In this document: in pieces, positions 13,780 through 24,597 of the stretch
Layout: the number at the start of each line of letters is the position of its first letter
Position numbering within the stretch: position 1 is the stretch's first letter
Notes under the pieces: generated by a model
What the model was told of the DNA's origin: nothing
What the model saw: only the letters and a program-made list of their open reading frames with translations
The model's database searches: none
Assembly (NCBI GenBank): GCA_903924855.1
Contig: CAIYCW010000048.1
Span: forward strand, 1 to 59,072
Length of the DNA: 59,072 nt
From: an uncultured Rhodospirillales bacterium
GTDB lineage: Bacteria; Pseudomonadota; Alphaproteobacteria; Acetobacterales; Acetobacteraceae
Direction of reading: 5' to 3'
Position numbers and translations under genes: made by a program

Positions 13780-15206
13780 CGCGGCACCGCCCGCTGGCCC
13801 TGTTGCAGCTCCGCCAACTGGGCGGGCAGCGCCTGCGCCCATTGGGTGATGTTGCCAGCCCCCAGACACACCACGTAATCGCCCGGCTTGGCGATGGCAT
13901 GGATCATCTCCGCCAGATGCCCAGGCGAGGGCAGCGCCACCACGGAACGATGGCCGGAGGCGCGCAGCCCCTCCACCAGCGCATCGCGGTTGACACCCTC
14001 GATCGGCTGCTCACCCGCCGCATACACATCCGCCACGATCACCGTGCCGGCATCGTTCATGCAGGTGCAGAACTCGCGAAACAGCGATTGCAGACGCGTG
14101 TAGCGATGCGGCTGCACCACGGCGATCACATCACGGGCGCCTGCCTGGCGCGCCGCCTTCAGCACGGCCGCGATCTCCACCGGGTGATGGCCGTAATCAT
14201 CGATCACCGTGATGCCGCCCTGCTCACCGGTCTTGGTGAAGCGGCGCTGCACGCCGTGGAAATTGAGCAACGCCATGCGCAGCGTGTTCTCATCGATCTC
14301 CATCTCGATGCCGATGGCGAGTGCCGCCAACGCGTTGGAGACGTTGTGCGCCCCCAGCATCGGCAGCCGGAACGGCCCCATGCGGCGCGAGCGGTTGCGC
14401 ACCCGATCCGCCACCTCGATCTCGAAAGTCGCCCCGTTGCGATCCATCTTCACCGGATCGGCGCGCACATCCGCCTGTGGCGAGAAGCCATAGGTCACCA
14501 CCCGCCGGTCGGACAGGCGCGGGATCATCTGCTGCACCGAGGGGTGATCGATGCACAGCACGGCAAAACCGTAGAACGGGATGTTTTGCACGAACTGGTC
14601 AAACCCGTGCGTCATCGCCTCCGCGGTGCCCCAATGGTCCAGATGCTCCGGGTCGATATTGGTCACCACCGCGATGGTGGCGGGCAGGCGCAGGAAGGAG
14701 CCATCCGACTCATCGGCCTCCACCACCATCCATTCGCCCGAGCCCATGCGGGTGTTGGAGCCATAGGCGTTGATGATGCCGCCATTGATCACCGTGGGGT
14801 CGAGCTTCGCCGCCTCCAGCACGGTTGCGATCATCGAGGTGGTGGTGGTCTTGCCATGGGTGCCGCCCACCGCGATCGCCCAGCGCAGCCGCATCAACTC
14901 GCCCAGCATCTCGGCGCGGCGCACCACCGGGATCAGCCGGGCGCGGGCGCGGCGCAGCTCCGGATTGTCCGGCTTCACCGCGGTGGAGATCACCACCACG
15001 CGGGCCTCGCCCAGATTCTCCTCGGCGTGGCCGATGGCAACCGCAATGCCCGCCTCGCGCAGCCGCCGCACATTGCCGCTTTCGGCAATGTCGCTGCCCT
15101 GCACCGCATAGCCCAGATTGTGCAGCACCTCCGCAATGCCGGACATGCCGATGCCGCCGATGCCGATGAAATGAATGGGTCCGATGGACAGCGGAAGCGC
15201 TCTCAT
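13776..15206 (-). CDS. murC: UDP-N-acetylmuramate--L-alanine ligase MurC
   Basis: A 476-residue Mur ligase adding L-Ala to UDP-MurNAc. The N-terminal Rossmann motif [18 protein letters not shown] precedes the ATP loop [17 protein letters not shown] (near 115), the [13 protein letters not shown] motif and the C-terminal [13 protein letters not shown] block. The start overlaps the murG stop (ATGA). Confidence 0.97.
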   Translation of the reverse strand: MRALPLSIGPIHFIGIGGIGMSGIAEVLHNLGYAVQGSDIAESGNVRRLREAGIAVAIGHAEENLGEARVVVISTAVKPDNPELRRARARLIPVVRRAEMLGELMRLRWAIAVGGTHGKTTTTSMIATVLEAAKLDPTVINGGIINAYGSNTRMGSGEWMVVEADESDGSFLRLPATIAVVTNIDPEHLDHWGTAEAMTHGFDQFVQNIPFYGFAVLCIDHPSVQQMIPRLSDRRVVTYGFSPQADVRADPVKMDRNGATFEIEVADRVRNRSRRMGPFRLPMLGAHNVSNALAALAIGIEMEIDENTLRMALLNFHGVQRRFTKTGEQGGITVIDDYGHHPVEIAAVLKAARQAGARDVIAVVQPHRYTRLQSLFREFCTCMNDAGTVIVADVYAAGEQPIEGVNRDALVEGLRASGHRSVVALPSPGHLAEMIHAIAKPGDYVVCLGAGNITQWAQALPAQLAELQQGQRAVPR

Positions 15207-16309
15207 GTCGCTGTCTCCTGTGCAATGAGCGTGTGTTCGACGAGATCGGCCAGATGTTGGGCGGCCTCGAGTCGGGCAAAGGAAAATGCGGCCTGGCCCA
15301 CCGGACCCAAGGTTTCCGGCTCGGCCATCAGCCGAGCGATGAAATCCGCCAGATCGGCGGCGAACAGGCTGGACTGGTCCATCATCCAGGCGCCACCCGC
15401 CTCGGCCAAGGCGCGCGCATTGGCGCGCTGATGATCATCGATGGCGCCCGGCAGCGGCACCAGAATGGCGGGCCGGCCGATCGCCGCAAGCTCCGCCACG
15501 GTGGAGGCACCGGCCCGCGCGATCACCAGATGCGACTGCACCAGCAGCGATGCCACATCGGCAAAGAAGGGCTGCAGCTCGGCCGCAAGCCCCATCTCCG
15601 CATACAGGCCGCGCACCGTCGCCAGATCCTCGGCGCGCACCTGCTGGGTCAGCCGCAGCCGCGCGCGATGCGGCTCCGGCAGATGCGAGATCGCCTCCGG
15701 GATCAGCGTGGAGAACACCCGCGCCCCCAGCGACCCCCCAAGCACCAAAAGATTGAACCCCTCGTAGGGCGGGTCCACAGACCCGCCACTCTGCGCCGCG
15801 ATCGCGGGCCTGACCGGATTGCCAACACAAACCGCCTCGATGCCCGCCGGCACCCGCGTCGTCACCGGAAAGCTCAGCGCCAGCGCATCGGCAAACCGGC
15901 ACAGCGCCTTGTTGGCCCGCCCCAGCACCGCGTTCTGCTCGTGCAGCACCACGCGCGGACGGGGCGAGACCAGCCGCGCCGCGATCACCGGGGCCACGGA
16001 CGGATAGCCGCCAAACCCCACCACAGCGGCAGGCTTCAGCCGGCGCAGAATGCCGCGCGCCTGAAACACGCCCAGGATCAGCGCCAGCATCGCGCGGCCG
16101 GCGCGCACCACGCCGCGCCCGGCAATGCCGGCCCCCTTGATCACATGCCGCTCGCATGGGGCGAACACCGCCGAGCGATCGCCGGCAGAGCGCGCATCCG
16201 TCATCAGCACCACGCGCCGGCCGCGCCGCATCAGCTCGGCCGCCAGCGCCTCCGCCGGGAAGAAATGCCCGCCCGTGCCGCCCGCCGCGATGACGATGGG
16301 GGAGGTCAC
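15203..16309 (-). CDS. murG: UDP-GlcNAc:lipid I GlcNAc transferase MurG
   Basis: A 368-residue GT28 enzyme that converts lipid I to lipid II on the inner face of the cytoplasmic membrane. A GTG start at 16309 overlaps the ftsW stop (GTGA) and gives [19 protein letters not shown], the first glycine-rich loop. Later motifs are [30 protein letters not shown] and the donor site [26 protein letters not shown]. Length is normal. Confidence 0.96.
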   Translation of the reverse strand: MTSPIVIAAGGTGGHFFPAEALAAELMRRGRRVVLMTDARSAGDRSAVFAPCERHVIKGAGIAGRGVVRAGRAMLALILGVFQARGILRRLKPAAVVGFGGYPSVAPVIAARLVSPRPRVVLHEQNAVLGRANKALCRFADALALSFPVTTRVPAGIEAVCVGNPVRPAIAAQSGGSVDPPYEGFNLLVLGGSLGARVFSTLIPEAISHLPEPHRARLRLTQQVRAEDLATVRGLYAEMGLAAELQPFFADVASLLVQSHLVIARAGASTVAELAAIGRPAILVPLPGAIDDHQRANARALAEAGGAWMMDQSSLFAADLADFIARLMAEPETLGPVGQAAFSFARLEAAQHLADLVEHTLIAQETAT

Positions 16310-17427
16310 AACAACTCCCCCGACCCACCACGCCGCGTCAGCGCCAGCAGCATGCCCATGCCCAGCGCCACCGCGATGGCGGAGGAGCCGCCATAGGAGA
16401 TGAACGGCAGCGTCATGCCCTTGGTCGGCAGCATGCCCATGGTGGAGCCCATGTTGATGAAGGCCTGCAGCCCGAAACTGCCGATCAGCCCGGTGGCCGC
16501 CAGCACCACGAACAGATCCCCTTCGGACAGCAGCCGCAGCAGTCCGCGCAGCACGATGAAGGCAAAGACCAGCACCAGAATGGCACACAGGATGAAGCCG
16601 AACTCCTCACCCATCACCGCAAACACGAAATCGGCATGCGCGTCCGGCAGATGGTCCTTCACCGTGCCTTCGCCGGGCCCCTGGCCGAACACCCCGCCAT
16701 TGCCGAACGCCTCCAGCGCGCGGTCGATCTGGAAATGATCGCCCTTGGTGGGGTCCAGAAAGCTCATGATGCGAAAGCGGAAATGCGGCACCGCGATGAA
16801 GGCGGCGACACCGCCGCCCAGCACCAGCGCCACCCCCAGCGCCAGCAGCCGCAGATCCAGCCCCACCACGAAAAGCTGCAGCAGCAGCACCGCGGTGATC
16901 ACCGCCAGCATGCCCATATCCGGCTGCGCCTTCAGCAGCACCGCGATCACCGCATAAAGCGCGAACACCACCGCCAGATAGCTCACCTGACGCTCGCGCT
17001 TCCATTGGCCGAGCAGCCACGCCGTCACCACGGCAAAGCACGGCTTGAGAAACTCACTCGGCTGCACCGACAGGCCGGGCAGCGCGATCCAGCGCGTTGC
17101 CCCCTTGATGTTGGGCCCGATCACCAGCGTCGCCGCCGTCATCACCAGGGCGCCGGCAAACAGCACCAGCGACAGCCGCCGCACGCCCCGCGGTGACAGC
17201 AGCGACAGCGCGAACACCAGCACCGAGGCCGCCGCCAGAAACGGCACCTGGCGGAACACGAAGGCGTTGCGGGATGCGCCGATGCGCTCCGCCACCGCAG
17301 GCGACGCCGCCAGCATCATCAGATAGCCAAGCCCGATCAGCGCCAGGATCGCCATCAGCGTCCAGCGATCGACCGACCACCACCAGCGGCCGAGCAGTGA
17401 ATTGTCCGCGCGCGACGGCACCGGCAT
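16306..17427 (-). CDS. ftsW: septal peptidoglycan polymerase FtsW
   Basis: A 373-residue SEDS-family protein with about ten membrane segments. SEDS proteins polymerise lipid II together with their partner transpeptidase, here FtsI. Family features include LPGLSVQPSEFLKPCFAV, KAQPDMGMLAVITAV, a periplasmic loop with HADFVFAVMGEEFGF, and the C-terminal MLPTKGMTLPFISYGGSSAIA. The ATG shares one base with the murD stop (TGATG). Confidence 0.95.
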   Translation of the reverse strand: MPVPSRADNSLLGRWWWSVDRWTLMAILALIGLGYLMMLAASPAVAERIGASRNAFVFRQVPFLAAASVLVFALSLLSPRGVRRLSLVLFAGALVMTAATLVIGPNIKGATRWIALPGLSVQPSEFLKPCFAVVTAWLLGQWKRERQVSYLAVVFALYAVIAVLLKAQPDMGMLAVITAVLLLQLFVVGLDLRLLALGVALVLGGGVAAFIAVPHFRFRIMSFLDPTKGDHFQIDRALEAFGNGGVFGQGPGEGTVKDHLPDAHADFVFAVMGEEFGFILCAILVLVFAFIVLRGLLRLLSEGDLFVVLAATGLIGSFGLQAFINMGSTMGMLPTKGMTLPFISYGGSSAIAVALGMGMLLALTRRGGSGELL

Positions 17428-18734
17428 CAGATGCTCTCCCCGGCGGCTTTGCGGGCCAGATCGCGGAACACGTCGCCGCGCTGGTCAAAGCCGGTGAACT
17501 GGTCCCAGCTCGCGCAGGCCGGCGACAGCAGCACCGCATCCGGCGCAAGCATCGGGATCAGCCGCACCGCCTCATCCACCGCGCGCTCCAGCGTGCCGAC
17601 CAAGCTGTGCGCCACGTTATGCGCCGAAAGCGTCTCGGCGAACGGTGCGGCGTCCCGCCCGATCAGCAGGGCATGGCGGATGCGCGGGAAAAATTCGGCA
17701 AGCGGCGCGATGCCGCCTTCCTTGGACTGGCCACCGGCGATCCATATCATCCGCTCATAGCAAGAAAGCGCCTTGGCGGCGCTGTCCGCATTGGTGGCCT
17801 TGCTGTCATTCACCCACAGCGTCTCCCCGCTGCGCGCCACCAGCTCCTGGCGATGGGCAAGGCCCGGATAGCTTCGAATGCCGGCCGCGATCGCCGCATC
17901 GCCAAGCCCCAGCGCATGGCAGAGCGCGGTTGCGGCCGCGATGTTCTGCGCGTTGTGCCGGCCGGGCAGAGTGGGGGCGGTGGCCAGCGGCGCATCATCG
18001 CCCGAGATCATCACCAGCCGTGCCGGGCCATGATCTGCCGCCATCTCCCGGCTGAGTGCGTCATCGGCCCCGATCACCGCCACATCACCCTCCGTCTGAC
18101 GGTCAAAGATGTGACGCTTGGCGGCCGCATACCCGGCCATGTCGCCATGGCGGTCGATATGATCCGCGCTGAGATTGAGCATCGCAGCCGCATCGAACCG
18201 CAGGCTGGCGAGTCTCTCCAACATATAGCTCGACATCTCCAGCACATAGACGCCGTCATCCGGCAGCAGGCCGAGCGAGAGCGCCGCCTCCCCCAGATTG
18301 CCGCCCGCCTTCGCCTGGAGGCCGGATTGGGTCAGGATATGCGCCACCAGCGCCGTGGTGGTCGATTTGCCGTTGGTGCCGGTGATGCCCACGAACCGCG
18401 CGGCCGACCCCGCCTTGCGCACCGCGCGGTAGAGCAGATCGGCGTCCGACAGGATCGGCACGCCCGAAGCCCGCGCCGCGATCGCCGCCGGGTGCGGCTT
18501 TGGCAGCAGATGCGGAATGCCTGGCGACATCACCAGCCCCTGCAGCCCCGCCATCACCGGCTCGGCCACCACCAGCCCGGTGGCGGCCTCGCGCGCCTTG
18601 GCGGTGTCATCCCACACCGTCACCTCCGCCCCCATCGCCACCAGTGCGCGCGCGGCAGGCAGGCCGGCGCGGCCCAGCCCCAGCACCGCGAAGCGCTCAC
18701 CCTTGAAGATGTCGGGCGGGAAGGGCGCGCTCAT
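17427..18734 (-). CDS. murD: UDP-N-acetylmuramoyl-L-alanine--D-glutamate ligase MurD
   Basis: A 435-residue Mur ligase adding D-Glu. The N-terminal domain starts FAVLGLGRAGLPAARAL, the ATP loop is FVGITGTNGKSTTTALVAHIL (near 110), and the C-terminal domain contains LWVNDSKATNADSAAKAL and WIAGGQSKEG. The start overlaps the mraY stop (ATGA). Confidence 0.96.
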   Translation of the reverse strand: MSAPFPPDIFKGERFAVLGLGRAGLPAARALVAMGAEVTVWDDTAKAREAATGLVVAEPVMAGLQGLVMSPGIPHLLPKPHPAAIAARASGVPILSDADLLYRAVRKAGSAARFVGITGTNGKSTTTALVAHILTQSGLQAKAGGNLGEAALSLGLLPDDGVYVLEMSSYMLERLASLRFDAAAMLNLSADHIDRHGDMAGYAAAKRHIFDRQTEGDVAVIGADDALSREMAADHGPARLVMISGDDAPLATAPTLPGRHNAQNIAAATALCHALGLGDAAIAAGIRSYPGLAHRQELVARSGETLWVNDSKATNADSAAKALSCYERMIWIAGGQSKEGGIAPLAEFFPRIRHALLIGRDAAPFAETLSAHNVAHSLVGTLERAVDEAVRLIPMLAPDAVLLSPACASWDQFTGFDQRGDVFRDLARKAAGESI

Positions 18735-19819
18735 CGGATCTTCAGCGTCGCAAGGCCGACCAGAGCCAGGATCATCGAGATGATCCAGAACCGGATCACG
18801 ATGGTGGGCTCAGCCCAGCCCTTCTTCTCGAAATGATGATGCAGCGGCGCCATCAGGAACACGCGCCGCTTGGTGCGCTTGTACCAGAACACCTGGATGA
18901 TGACGGACAGCGTCTCCACCACGAACAGCCCGCCCACGATGGCCAGCACGATCTCGTGCTTGACCACCACCGCCACCGCCCCCAGCGCGCCGCCCAGTGC
19001 CAGCGAGCCGGTATCGCCCATGAACACCGCGGCCGGCGGCGCGTTGAACCACAGAAAGCCAAGCCCCGCGCCGATCATGGCCGAGCAGAACACCGAAAGC
19101 TCCCCGGTGCCGGGCACTTCGCTGATCTTCAGGTAGTCCGAGAAATTGTGGTTGCCGACCAGATAGGCGATCAGCGCGAACACGGCACCCGCGATGATGG
19201 TGGGCACGATCGCCAACCCGTCCAGCCCATCGGTCAGGTTCACCGCGTTGGACGCCCCCACCATCACGAAGGCGGCGACGAACGGGAACGCCAATCCCAG
19301 CGGGATCAGCACATCCTTCAGCATCGGAATGGCAAGGCCGGTGGCCAGCGGCGCGCGGGTGATCATCATGATCCACAAAGCGGCCCCCAGCCCGATCGCC
19401 ACCTGCAAAATCATCTTGCCGCGCCCGGACAGGCCGCGAAACGACGCCTTGGACAGCTTGATGTAGTCATCCACAAAGCCGATCGCGCCATAGCCGATCG
19501 TCACCATCAGCACCGCCCACACATACTGGTTGCGCAGATCGGCCCAGAGCAGGGTGGACAGCGTCATCGTGGACAGGATCAGCACGCCGCCCATGGTGGG
19601 CGTGCCCTTCTTGGTCACCAGATGGCTCTCCGGCCCATCCGGCCGGATCGGCTGGCCGGCGCCCTGCACCGATTTCAGCCAGCGGATCAGCGTGGGGCCG
19701 AAGAACAGGCTGAGCACCAGCGCCGTCATGCAGGCGGCACCCGAGCGGAAGGTGAGGTAGCGCAGCAGGTTCGCCAGAATGAACTGATCGGCGAAGGGCC
19801 GGGCGAGGTTGAACAACAT
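18731..19819 (-). CDS. mraY: phospho-N-acetylmuramoyl-pentapeptide transferase MraY
   Basis: A 362-residue polytopic membrane enzyme that transfers phospho-MurNAc-pentapeptide to undecaprenyl phosphate, forming lipid I. The start at 19819 shares one base with the murF stop (TGATG). Catalytic and family motifs are GTPTMGGVLIL, GFVDDYIKLSK, NLTDGLDGLAI and MGDTGSLALGG, and the C-terminal MAPLHHHFEKKGW is typical. Length is normal. Confidence 0.97.
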   Translation of the reverse strand: MLFNLARPFADQFILANLLRYLTFRSGAACMTALVLSLFFGPTLIRWLKSVQGAGQPIRPDGPESHLVTKKGTPTMGGVLILSTMTLSTLLWADLRNQYVWAVLMVTIGYGAIGFVDDYIKLSKASFRGLSGRGKMILQVAIGLGAALWIMMITRAPLATGLAIPMLKDVLIPLGLAFPFVAAFVMVGASNAVNLTDGLDGLAIVPTIIAGAVFALIAYLVGNHNFSDYLKISEVPGTGELSVFCSAMIGAGLGFLWFNAPPAAVFMGDTGSLALGGALGAVAVVVKHEIVLAIVGGLFVVETLSVIIQVFWYKRTKRRVFLMAPLHHHFEKKGWAEPTIVIRFWIISMILALVGLATLKIR

Positions 19820-21231
19820 CAGGAAGCATCCTTGTGCGGCCCGTCCGGGGCCGTGGCCGCGCCGGACGCTGCCGTCTCGATCGCGGTGACGATGGTTTTC
19901 ATGCGGCTGCCCAGCGAGCCTTTGACCAGAACGGCGTCCCCGGCTTGCAGCTCCTGCAACACCAGTTCCGCGAGTCCGGTCGAATCTGCGGCATGGGCGC
20001 CACGGCGGGAGGGCGCAATCGCATCGTGCAGCCGGCGCATCAAGGGGCCGCAGGTGAACAACAGGTCTGCATTGGCCTCGACATCGCAAGCCAGACTCAC
20101 ATGCTCGGCCGGTCCCGCCTCGCCCATCTCCAGCATGTCGCCCAGCACCGCGATGCGCCGCGCGGCCGGTGCCAGGCCCAGCAGGCCCAGCGCCGCGCGC
20201 ACCGAGGCGGTGGAGGCGTTGTAGCTTTCATCCAACAGCGTGATGGCGCCCTGCGGCAGCACAATGGTGCGCCGTGCGCCGCGTCCAGCCCCGGGTGCGA
20301 ACCCGGCCAGCGCCTCGGCACCCCGCACCGGATCGGCGCCCAGCAGATGGGACGCGGCGAGCGCCGCCAGCGCGTTCATCGCCATGTGCAGGCCAGGCGC
20401 CGGCAAATGAAACCCGATCTCGCGCCCCGCCACGCGCACCACAAGCCGCGTGCCATCGGCATCGGCCGATGCCTGCAACAGCCGATGCGTGGCATGCTCC
20501 GCCGCGCCGAAGGTCTCGACAGTGGCGGTGGTGGCGGCGCGCATCCGCGCAAGCATGGCGCTGTCCGCCGGCAGCAGCAGCACGCCACCCGGCTCCAGCC
20601 CGGCCGCGATGCTCGCCTTCTCATCGGCGATCGCCTCGATGCTGCCGAGATGGCCGATATGGGCGGTGCCGATGGTGGTGATCACCGCCACATGCGGCCG
20701 TGCCATGCGGGCCAGCGGGGCGATCTCGCCCGCATGGTTCATGCCGATCTCCGCCACCGCGAACCGTGCGTCGGGCGGCATGCGCGCAAGCGTCAGCGGC
20801 ACGCCCCAATGGTTGTTGTAGGACGCCTCGGCGGCATGGGTGGCGCCTTGCGCCTGCAGGATGCAGCGCAGCATCTCCTTGGTGGTGGTCTTGCCGACAC
20901 TGCCGGTGACCGCGACCAGACGGCCCTGAAACCGCGTCCGGGCAAAATGGCCCATGGCGTGCAGCGCCTCGAAACTGTCCGCCACGTGCAGCAGCCGCGC
21001 ATCGGCGGCGACGCCTTCGGGCATGGCATGCACCAACGCCCCCGCGGCACCCTTCGCCAGCGCGCCCGCGACAAACCGATGCCCGTCGCCATTCTCGCCG
21101 ATCAGCGCCAGGAACATCTGCCCAGGCTGAAGACTGCGGCTGTCGATCGACACGCCGGAAGCCGAGAAGGCGGAGGCAAACCGCCCGCCGGTTGCGTTCA
21201 GCAGATCAGCCTCGGTCCAAAGCGCGCTCAT
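19819..21231 (-). CDS. murF: UDP-MurNAc-tripeptide--D-Ala-D-Ala ligase MurF
   Basis: A 470-residue Mur ligase that attaches the D-Ala-D-Ala made by Ddl. The N-terminal domain has GVSIDSRSLQPGQMFLALIGENGDGH, the ATP loop is AVTGSVGKTTTKEMLRCIL (near 105), then EIGMNHAGEIAPL and the C-terminal LLDESYNASTASVRAAL and VLGDMLEMG. The start overlaps the murE stop (ATGA). Confidence 0.96.
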   Translation of the reverse strand: MSALWTEADLLNATGGRFASAFSASGVSIDSRSLQPGQMFLALIGENGDGHRFVAGALAKGAAGALVHAMPEGVAADARLLHVADSFEALHAMGHFARTRFQGRLVAVTGSVGKTTTKEMLRCILQAQGATHAAEASYNNHWGVPLTLARMPPDARFAVAEIGMNHAGEIAPLARMARPHVAVITTIGTAHIGHLGSIEAIADEKASIAAGLEPGGVLLLPADSAMLARMRAATTATVETFGAAEHATHRLLQASADADGTRLVVRVAGREIGFHLPAPGLHMAMNALAALAASHLLGADPVRGAEALAGFAPGAGRGARRTIVLPQGAITLLDESYNASTASVRAALGLLGLAPAARRIAVLGDMLEMGEAGPAEHVSLACDVEANADLLFTCGPLMRRLHDAIAPSRRGAHAADSTGLAELVLQELQAGDAVLVKGSLGSRMKTIVTAIETAASGAATAPDGPHKDAS

Positions 21232-22649
21232 GCCGCCCCCACCAGGCTGCGGATCACCCCGGCATCGTCGAACGGCAGCACCTCGCCCGCCACGATCTGG
21301 CCTTGCTCATGCCCCTTGCCGGCCACCACCAGAACATCGCCCGGGCGCAGCTCCGCAAGCCCCGCCGCGATCGCGGCCGCGCGGTCGCCGATCTCGTGGG
21401 CCTGCGGGATGGCGGCCAGAATGGCGGCGCGGATGGCGGATGGCACCTCTCCGCGCGGATTGTCATCCGTGACGATGGCGATATCGGCGGCCCGCGCGGC
21501 CTGGCCCATCAAGGGCCGCTTGCCCGGATCGCGATCGCCCCCGGCGCCGAACACCAGCACCAGCCGGCCTTCGGTGTGCGGGCGCAGGGCCGCGATCAGA
21601 CGTTCCAGCGCATCGGGCGTGTGCGCGTAATCGACATAGGCGGCAGCGCCGTTGGCAAGCCGCGCCGCCAGCTCCAACCGGCCGCGCACACCTTCCAACC
21701 GGCCCAGATGGTCTGCGGCCTGCGAAACCCCGCTCGCCTCAGCAAGGGCTGCCGCCAGCACCGCATTGTCGGCCTGGAACCGTCCCGCCAGCGGAAGCAT
21801 GTGCTCGCGCCCATCCACCCGGATGATCTGCCCATCCGGCCGCGCCACGCAGGATTGAGGACCCACCACGCGCAGATCCAGATGGCGCAGCTGGGCGATG
21901 GCGCGCAGCTGCGCCAGGCTGTCCGCGTCCAGCGTGGTGCTGGCCAAAGCAGGCGCACCCTCCGGGAGCAATTCCGCGAACAGCCGCAGCTTGGCCGCGC
22001 GATAGGCCTGCATGGTGCCGTGATAATCCAGATGATCCCGCGTGAGATTGGTGAAGCCCGCCGCACGCAGCCGCACCCCATCCAGCCGGTGCTGATCCAG
22101 CCCGTGCGACGATGCCTCGATCGCGGCATGGCCGATCCCGGCCGATCTCAGCGCCGCAAGCTGGGTGGCCAGTGCCACCGGATCAGGCGTGGTCAACCCC
22201 GGGCCTTGCGCGAACCCGTCCGCGATCAGCCCGAGCGTGCCCAGGCTCGCCGCCGCGCGCCCGGCGAGGAGCCAGATCTGGCGCAGGAAATCCACCGTGC
22301 TCGTCTTGCCGTTGGTGCCGGTCACCGCCACCACGCAGTCCGGCTGCGGCCCGGCCAGGGCTGAGGCGATCAGCGCCAGCGCCCGGCGCGGCTCCTTGTG
22401 GGCGATCATCGGCACGCGTGCCACACCGACGGGCCATTGCGTGCCGGTGGGCGCCAGCACTGCCGCCACGCCCTGCGCCACCGCCTGGCCGATGAAATCC
22501 GCCCCGTTCACCCGCAGCCCGGGCAGGGCTGCAAAGATCATCCCTGGTCCCGCCGCACGGCTGTCCGCCGTGATGCCGGTCAGTTCCAGCCGGGCCAGCT
22601 CCGCCTGACCCGCAAATCCAATCAGGGTGAGAAGGTCATTGCCCAGCAT
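21228..22649 (-). CDS. murE: UDP-MurNAc-dipeptide--meso-diaminopimelate ligase MurE
   Basis: A 473-residue Mur ligase adding the third residue of the stem peptide. The start at 22649 gives the family N-terminus and overlaps the ftsI end by 14 bases, the longest overlap in this cluster. The ATP loop is AVTGTNGKTSTVDFLRQIW; TDDNPRGE is the DNPR motif that selects meso-diaminopimelate rather than lysine, which predicts DAP-type peptidoglycan. VDYAHTPDALERLI is the C-terminal Mur signature. Confidence 0.96.
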   Translation of the reverse strand: MLGNDLLTLIGFAGQAELARLELTGITADSRAAGPGMIFAALPGLRVNGADFIGQAVAQGVAAVLAPTGTQWPVGVARVPMIAHKEPRRALALIASALAGPQPDCVVAVTGTNGKTSTVDFLRQIWLLAGRAAASLGTLGLIADGFAQGPGLTTPDPVALATQLAALRSAGIGHAAIEASSHGLDQHRLDGVRLRAAGFTNLTRDHLDYHGTMQAYRAAKLRLFAELLPEGAPALASTTLDADSLAQLRAIAQLRHLDLRVVGPQSCVARPDGQIIRVDGREHMLPLAGRFQADNAVLAAALAEASGVSQAADHLGRLEGVRGRLELAARLANGAAAYVDYAHTPDALERLIAALRPHTEGRLVLVFGAGGDRDPGKRPLMGQAARAADIAIVTDDNPRGEVPSAIRAAILAAIPQAHEIGDRAAAIAAGLAELRPGDVLVVAGKGHEQGQIVAGEVLPFDDAGVIRSLVGAA

Positions 22650-24597
22650 TGGCGGGCACACGCAGCGACGCGCTGCGCCGCAGATCACGGGCAAGCAATG
22701 TGGCCGGCTGGGTGACCACGGCAGGCGGCGGCTCGGCATGCGCCACAGGCGTCGCCGGTGCCCCGGCCGGCCGGCCCGGCTGCAGCGGAATGGCCAGCGA
22801 TGCCTCGGTCGCCGCCGCCGTGTCTGTCTCCGGCAGCAGACCCAGCATCGGCGCCACCCGCGCGATCACCCGCCCGGCCGCGGGGGCGGACACCCAGCCC
22901 GCCGTCGCATAGCCATGCGTCTCGGCATTGGCGCGCGGCGTGTCCAGCATGATGTAGACGGCATAGCGCGGCGCGTTCATCGGAAACACGCTCATGAAGG
23001 CGGACACGTTGTCCTTCTTGGCATAGCCGTTCTTGGTCGATTTCTCGGCCGTGCCGGTCTTGCCGCCCACGAAATAGCCTGGCACATCGGCTGCCTTGCC
23101 ATAGCCCTGCGTCACCACCAGGCGCATCAGCTTGCGGACCGTGTCGGAGGTCGATTGCTGCATCACCCGCAGCCCCTGCGGCCGCAGATCGGCACTGTCC
23201 TGTGCCAGCAAGGTGGGGCGCAGCTTCACCCCGCCATTCGCCACTGCGGCCGTGGCGACCACCACATGCAAGGGGGTGACGGCAATGCCATGGCCGAAGC
23301 CCATGGTCAGCGTCGCCGCCTCCTTCCAGTTCGCAACCGGCGGGAACAGCGTGCGCGCGCCCTCCGGCAGCTCCACCCCGGTGTGGCTCATCATGCCCAT
23401 CTTCTGCATCCAGGCGCGCTGCAAGGCGGTGCCGGTGGCCTCCGCCATGCGGGCCGCGCCGATATTGGACGAGTAGGCGATGATCTCCGGCACGGCGAGC
23501 CAGCGATGCTTGCCCTCGAAATCATTGATCGAGAAACGGCCGATGCGGATCGGGTTGGTGGCGTCGAACCCGTTCCAGATATGCACCGTTCCGCTGTCCA
23601 GCGCCATCGACACGGTCTGCAGCTTGAACGTGCTGCCCGGCTCATAGACGCCAGACACGGTGCGGTTGAAGCGCTGATCGTCGGTGGCACCGCGCGGCTC
23701 GTTGATGTCAAAATCCGGCAGCGACACCATGGCGATCACCTCGCCGGTGCGCACATCCAGAATGATGCCGGCAGCGCCGATCGCCTTGAATTCCGCCATC
23801 GCCTTGGACAGCTCGTCGCGCACCACCGCTTCCGCCCGCACATCGATGGACAAACGCAGGGGGGCTGCGTCGGACAGCAGGCGGTCGTCAAACTGCTTCT
23901 CGATGCCGGCGCTGCCATGCCCGTCCACATTCACGCCGCCCAGCACCTGGGCCGCCATCCGCCCCAGCGGATAGCGCCTGCGCTCGGTCGGCTCGAAGCC
24001 GATGCCCGGAATGCCCAGCGCGTTGATCGCCAGTTCCTGGCGCGGGGTGATCTGGCGCGCGATATAGACAAACTGCTTGCGCGGCTCGAGCAGCCGCGCC
24101 TTGGTTGCGGCCTCGTCCAGATCGGGCAGCACCTGCTTGAGCTTGTGCGCCGCATCAGCGGCATCGTCGGGACCAAGGGTCAGGCGCGGATCGGCGATCA
24201 CCGAAGCGGTCGGCAGCGACAGCGCCAGCACCTCGCCGTTGCGATCGGTGATCATCGCCCGGCGGGCGCGTGGTGCCTCGATCGGTGGTGCTGCCGCAGG
24301 GGCGATCACCGGCGGTGTTGCCGGCGGCTCGGGCGGGCGCACCGGGCGGTCCAGCATGGCAAGCTTGGGCGTGTGCGGGGCGATCACCGTCACCACGGCA
24401 AGCCAGGAGGTGGTGGCCAGGAACAGCAGCGCAAAGCCCCCCGCCGCCATCACCAGCCGGCCGCGCGTGGCATCCAGCAACGCCCGCCGCTCCAGATCCG
24501 GGGCGGTGACGCGCACATCCTCCACCTTCGGCACATTGGCCTGGCGCGGCGCGCCGAAGCGCCGCGCCGGCGCGTTGGGATCAGGCGCGCCCGTCAT
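22636..24597 (-). CDS. ftsI: septal transpeptidase FtsI (PBP3)
   Basis: A 653-residue class B penicillin-binding protein cross-linking septal peptidoglycan. A cytoplasmic tail is followed by one membrane segment (about 48-70), a proline-rich periplasmic stretch (84-109), the pedestal domain beginning RRAMITDRNGEVLALS, and the transpeptidase with GSTFK (serine nucleophile), SSN in IAYSSNIG and KTGTAEKS. It is longer than E. coli FtsI (588), mainly from the proline-rich insert and the C-terminal tail. The start overlaps the ftsL stop (ATGA). Confidence 0.96.
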   Translation of the reverse strand: MTGAPDPNAPARRFGAPRQANVPKVEDVRVTAPDLERRALLDATRGRLVMAAGGFALLFLATTSWLAVVTVIAPHTPKLAMLDRPVRPPEPPATPPVIAPAAAPPIEAPRARRAMITDRNGEVLALSLPTASVIADPRLTLGPDDAADAAHKLKQVLPDLDEAATKARLLEPRKQFVYIARQITPRQELAINALGIPGIGFEPTERRRYPLGRMAAQVLGGVNVDGHGSAGIEKQFDDRLLSDAAPLRLSIDVRAEAVVRDELSKAMAEFKAIGAAGIILDVRTGEVIAMVSLPDFDINEPRGATDDQRFNRTVSGVYEPGSTFKLQTVSMALDSGTVHIWNGFDATNPIRIGRFSINDFEGKHRWLAVPEIIAYSSNIGAARMAEATGTALQRAWMQKMGMMSHTGVELPEGARTLFPPVANWKEAATLTMGFGHGIAVTPLHVVVATAAVANGGVKLRPTLLAQDSADLRPQGLRVMQQSTSDTVRKLMRLVVTQGYGKAADVPGYFVGGKTGTAEKSTKNGYAKKDNVSAFMSVFPMNAPRYAVYIMLDTPRANAETHGYATAGWVSAPAAGRVIARVAPMLGLLPETDTAAATEASLAIPLQPGRPAGAPATPVAHAEPPPAVVTQPATLLARDLRRSASLRVPANAGQ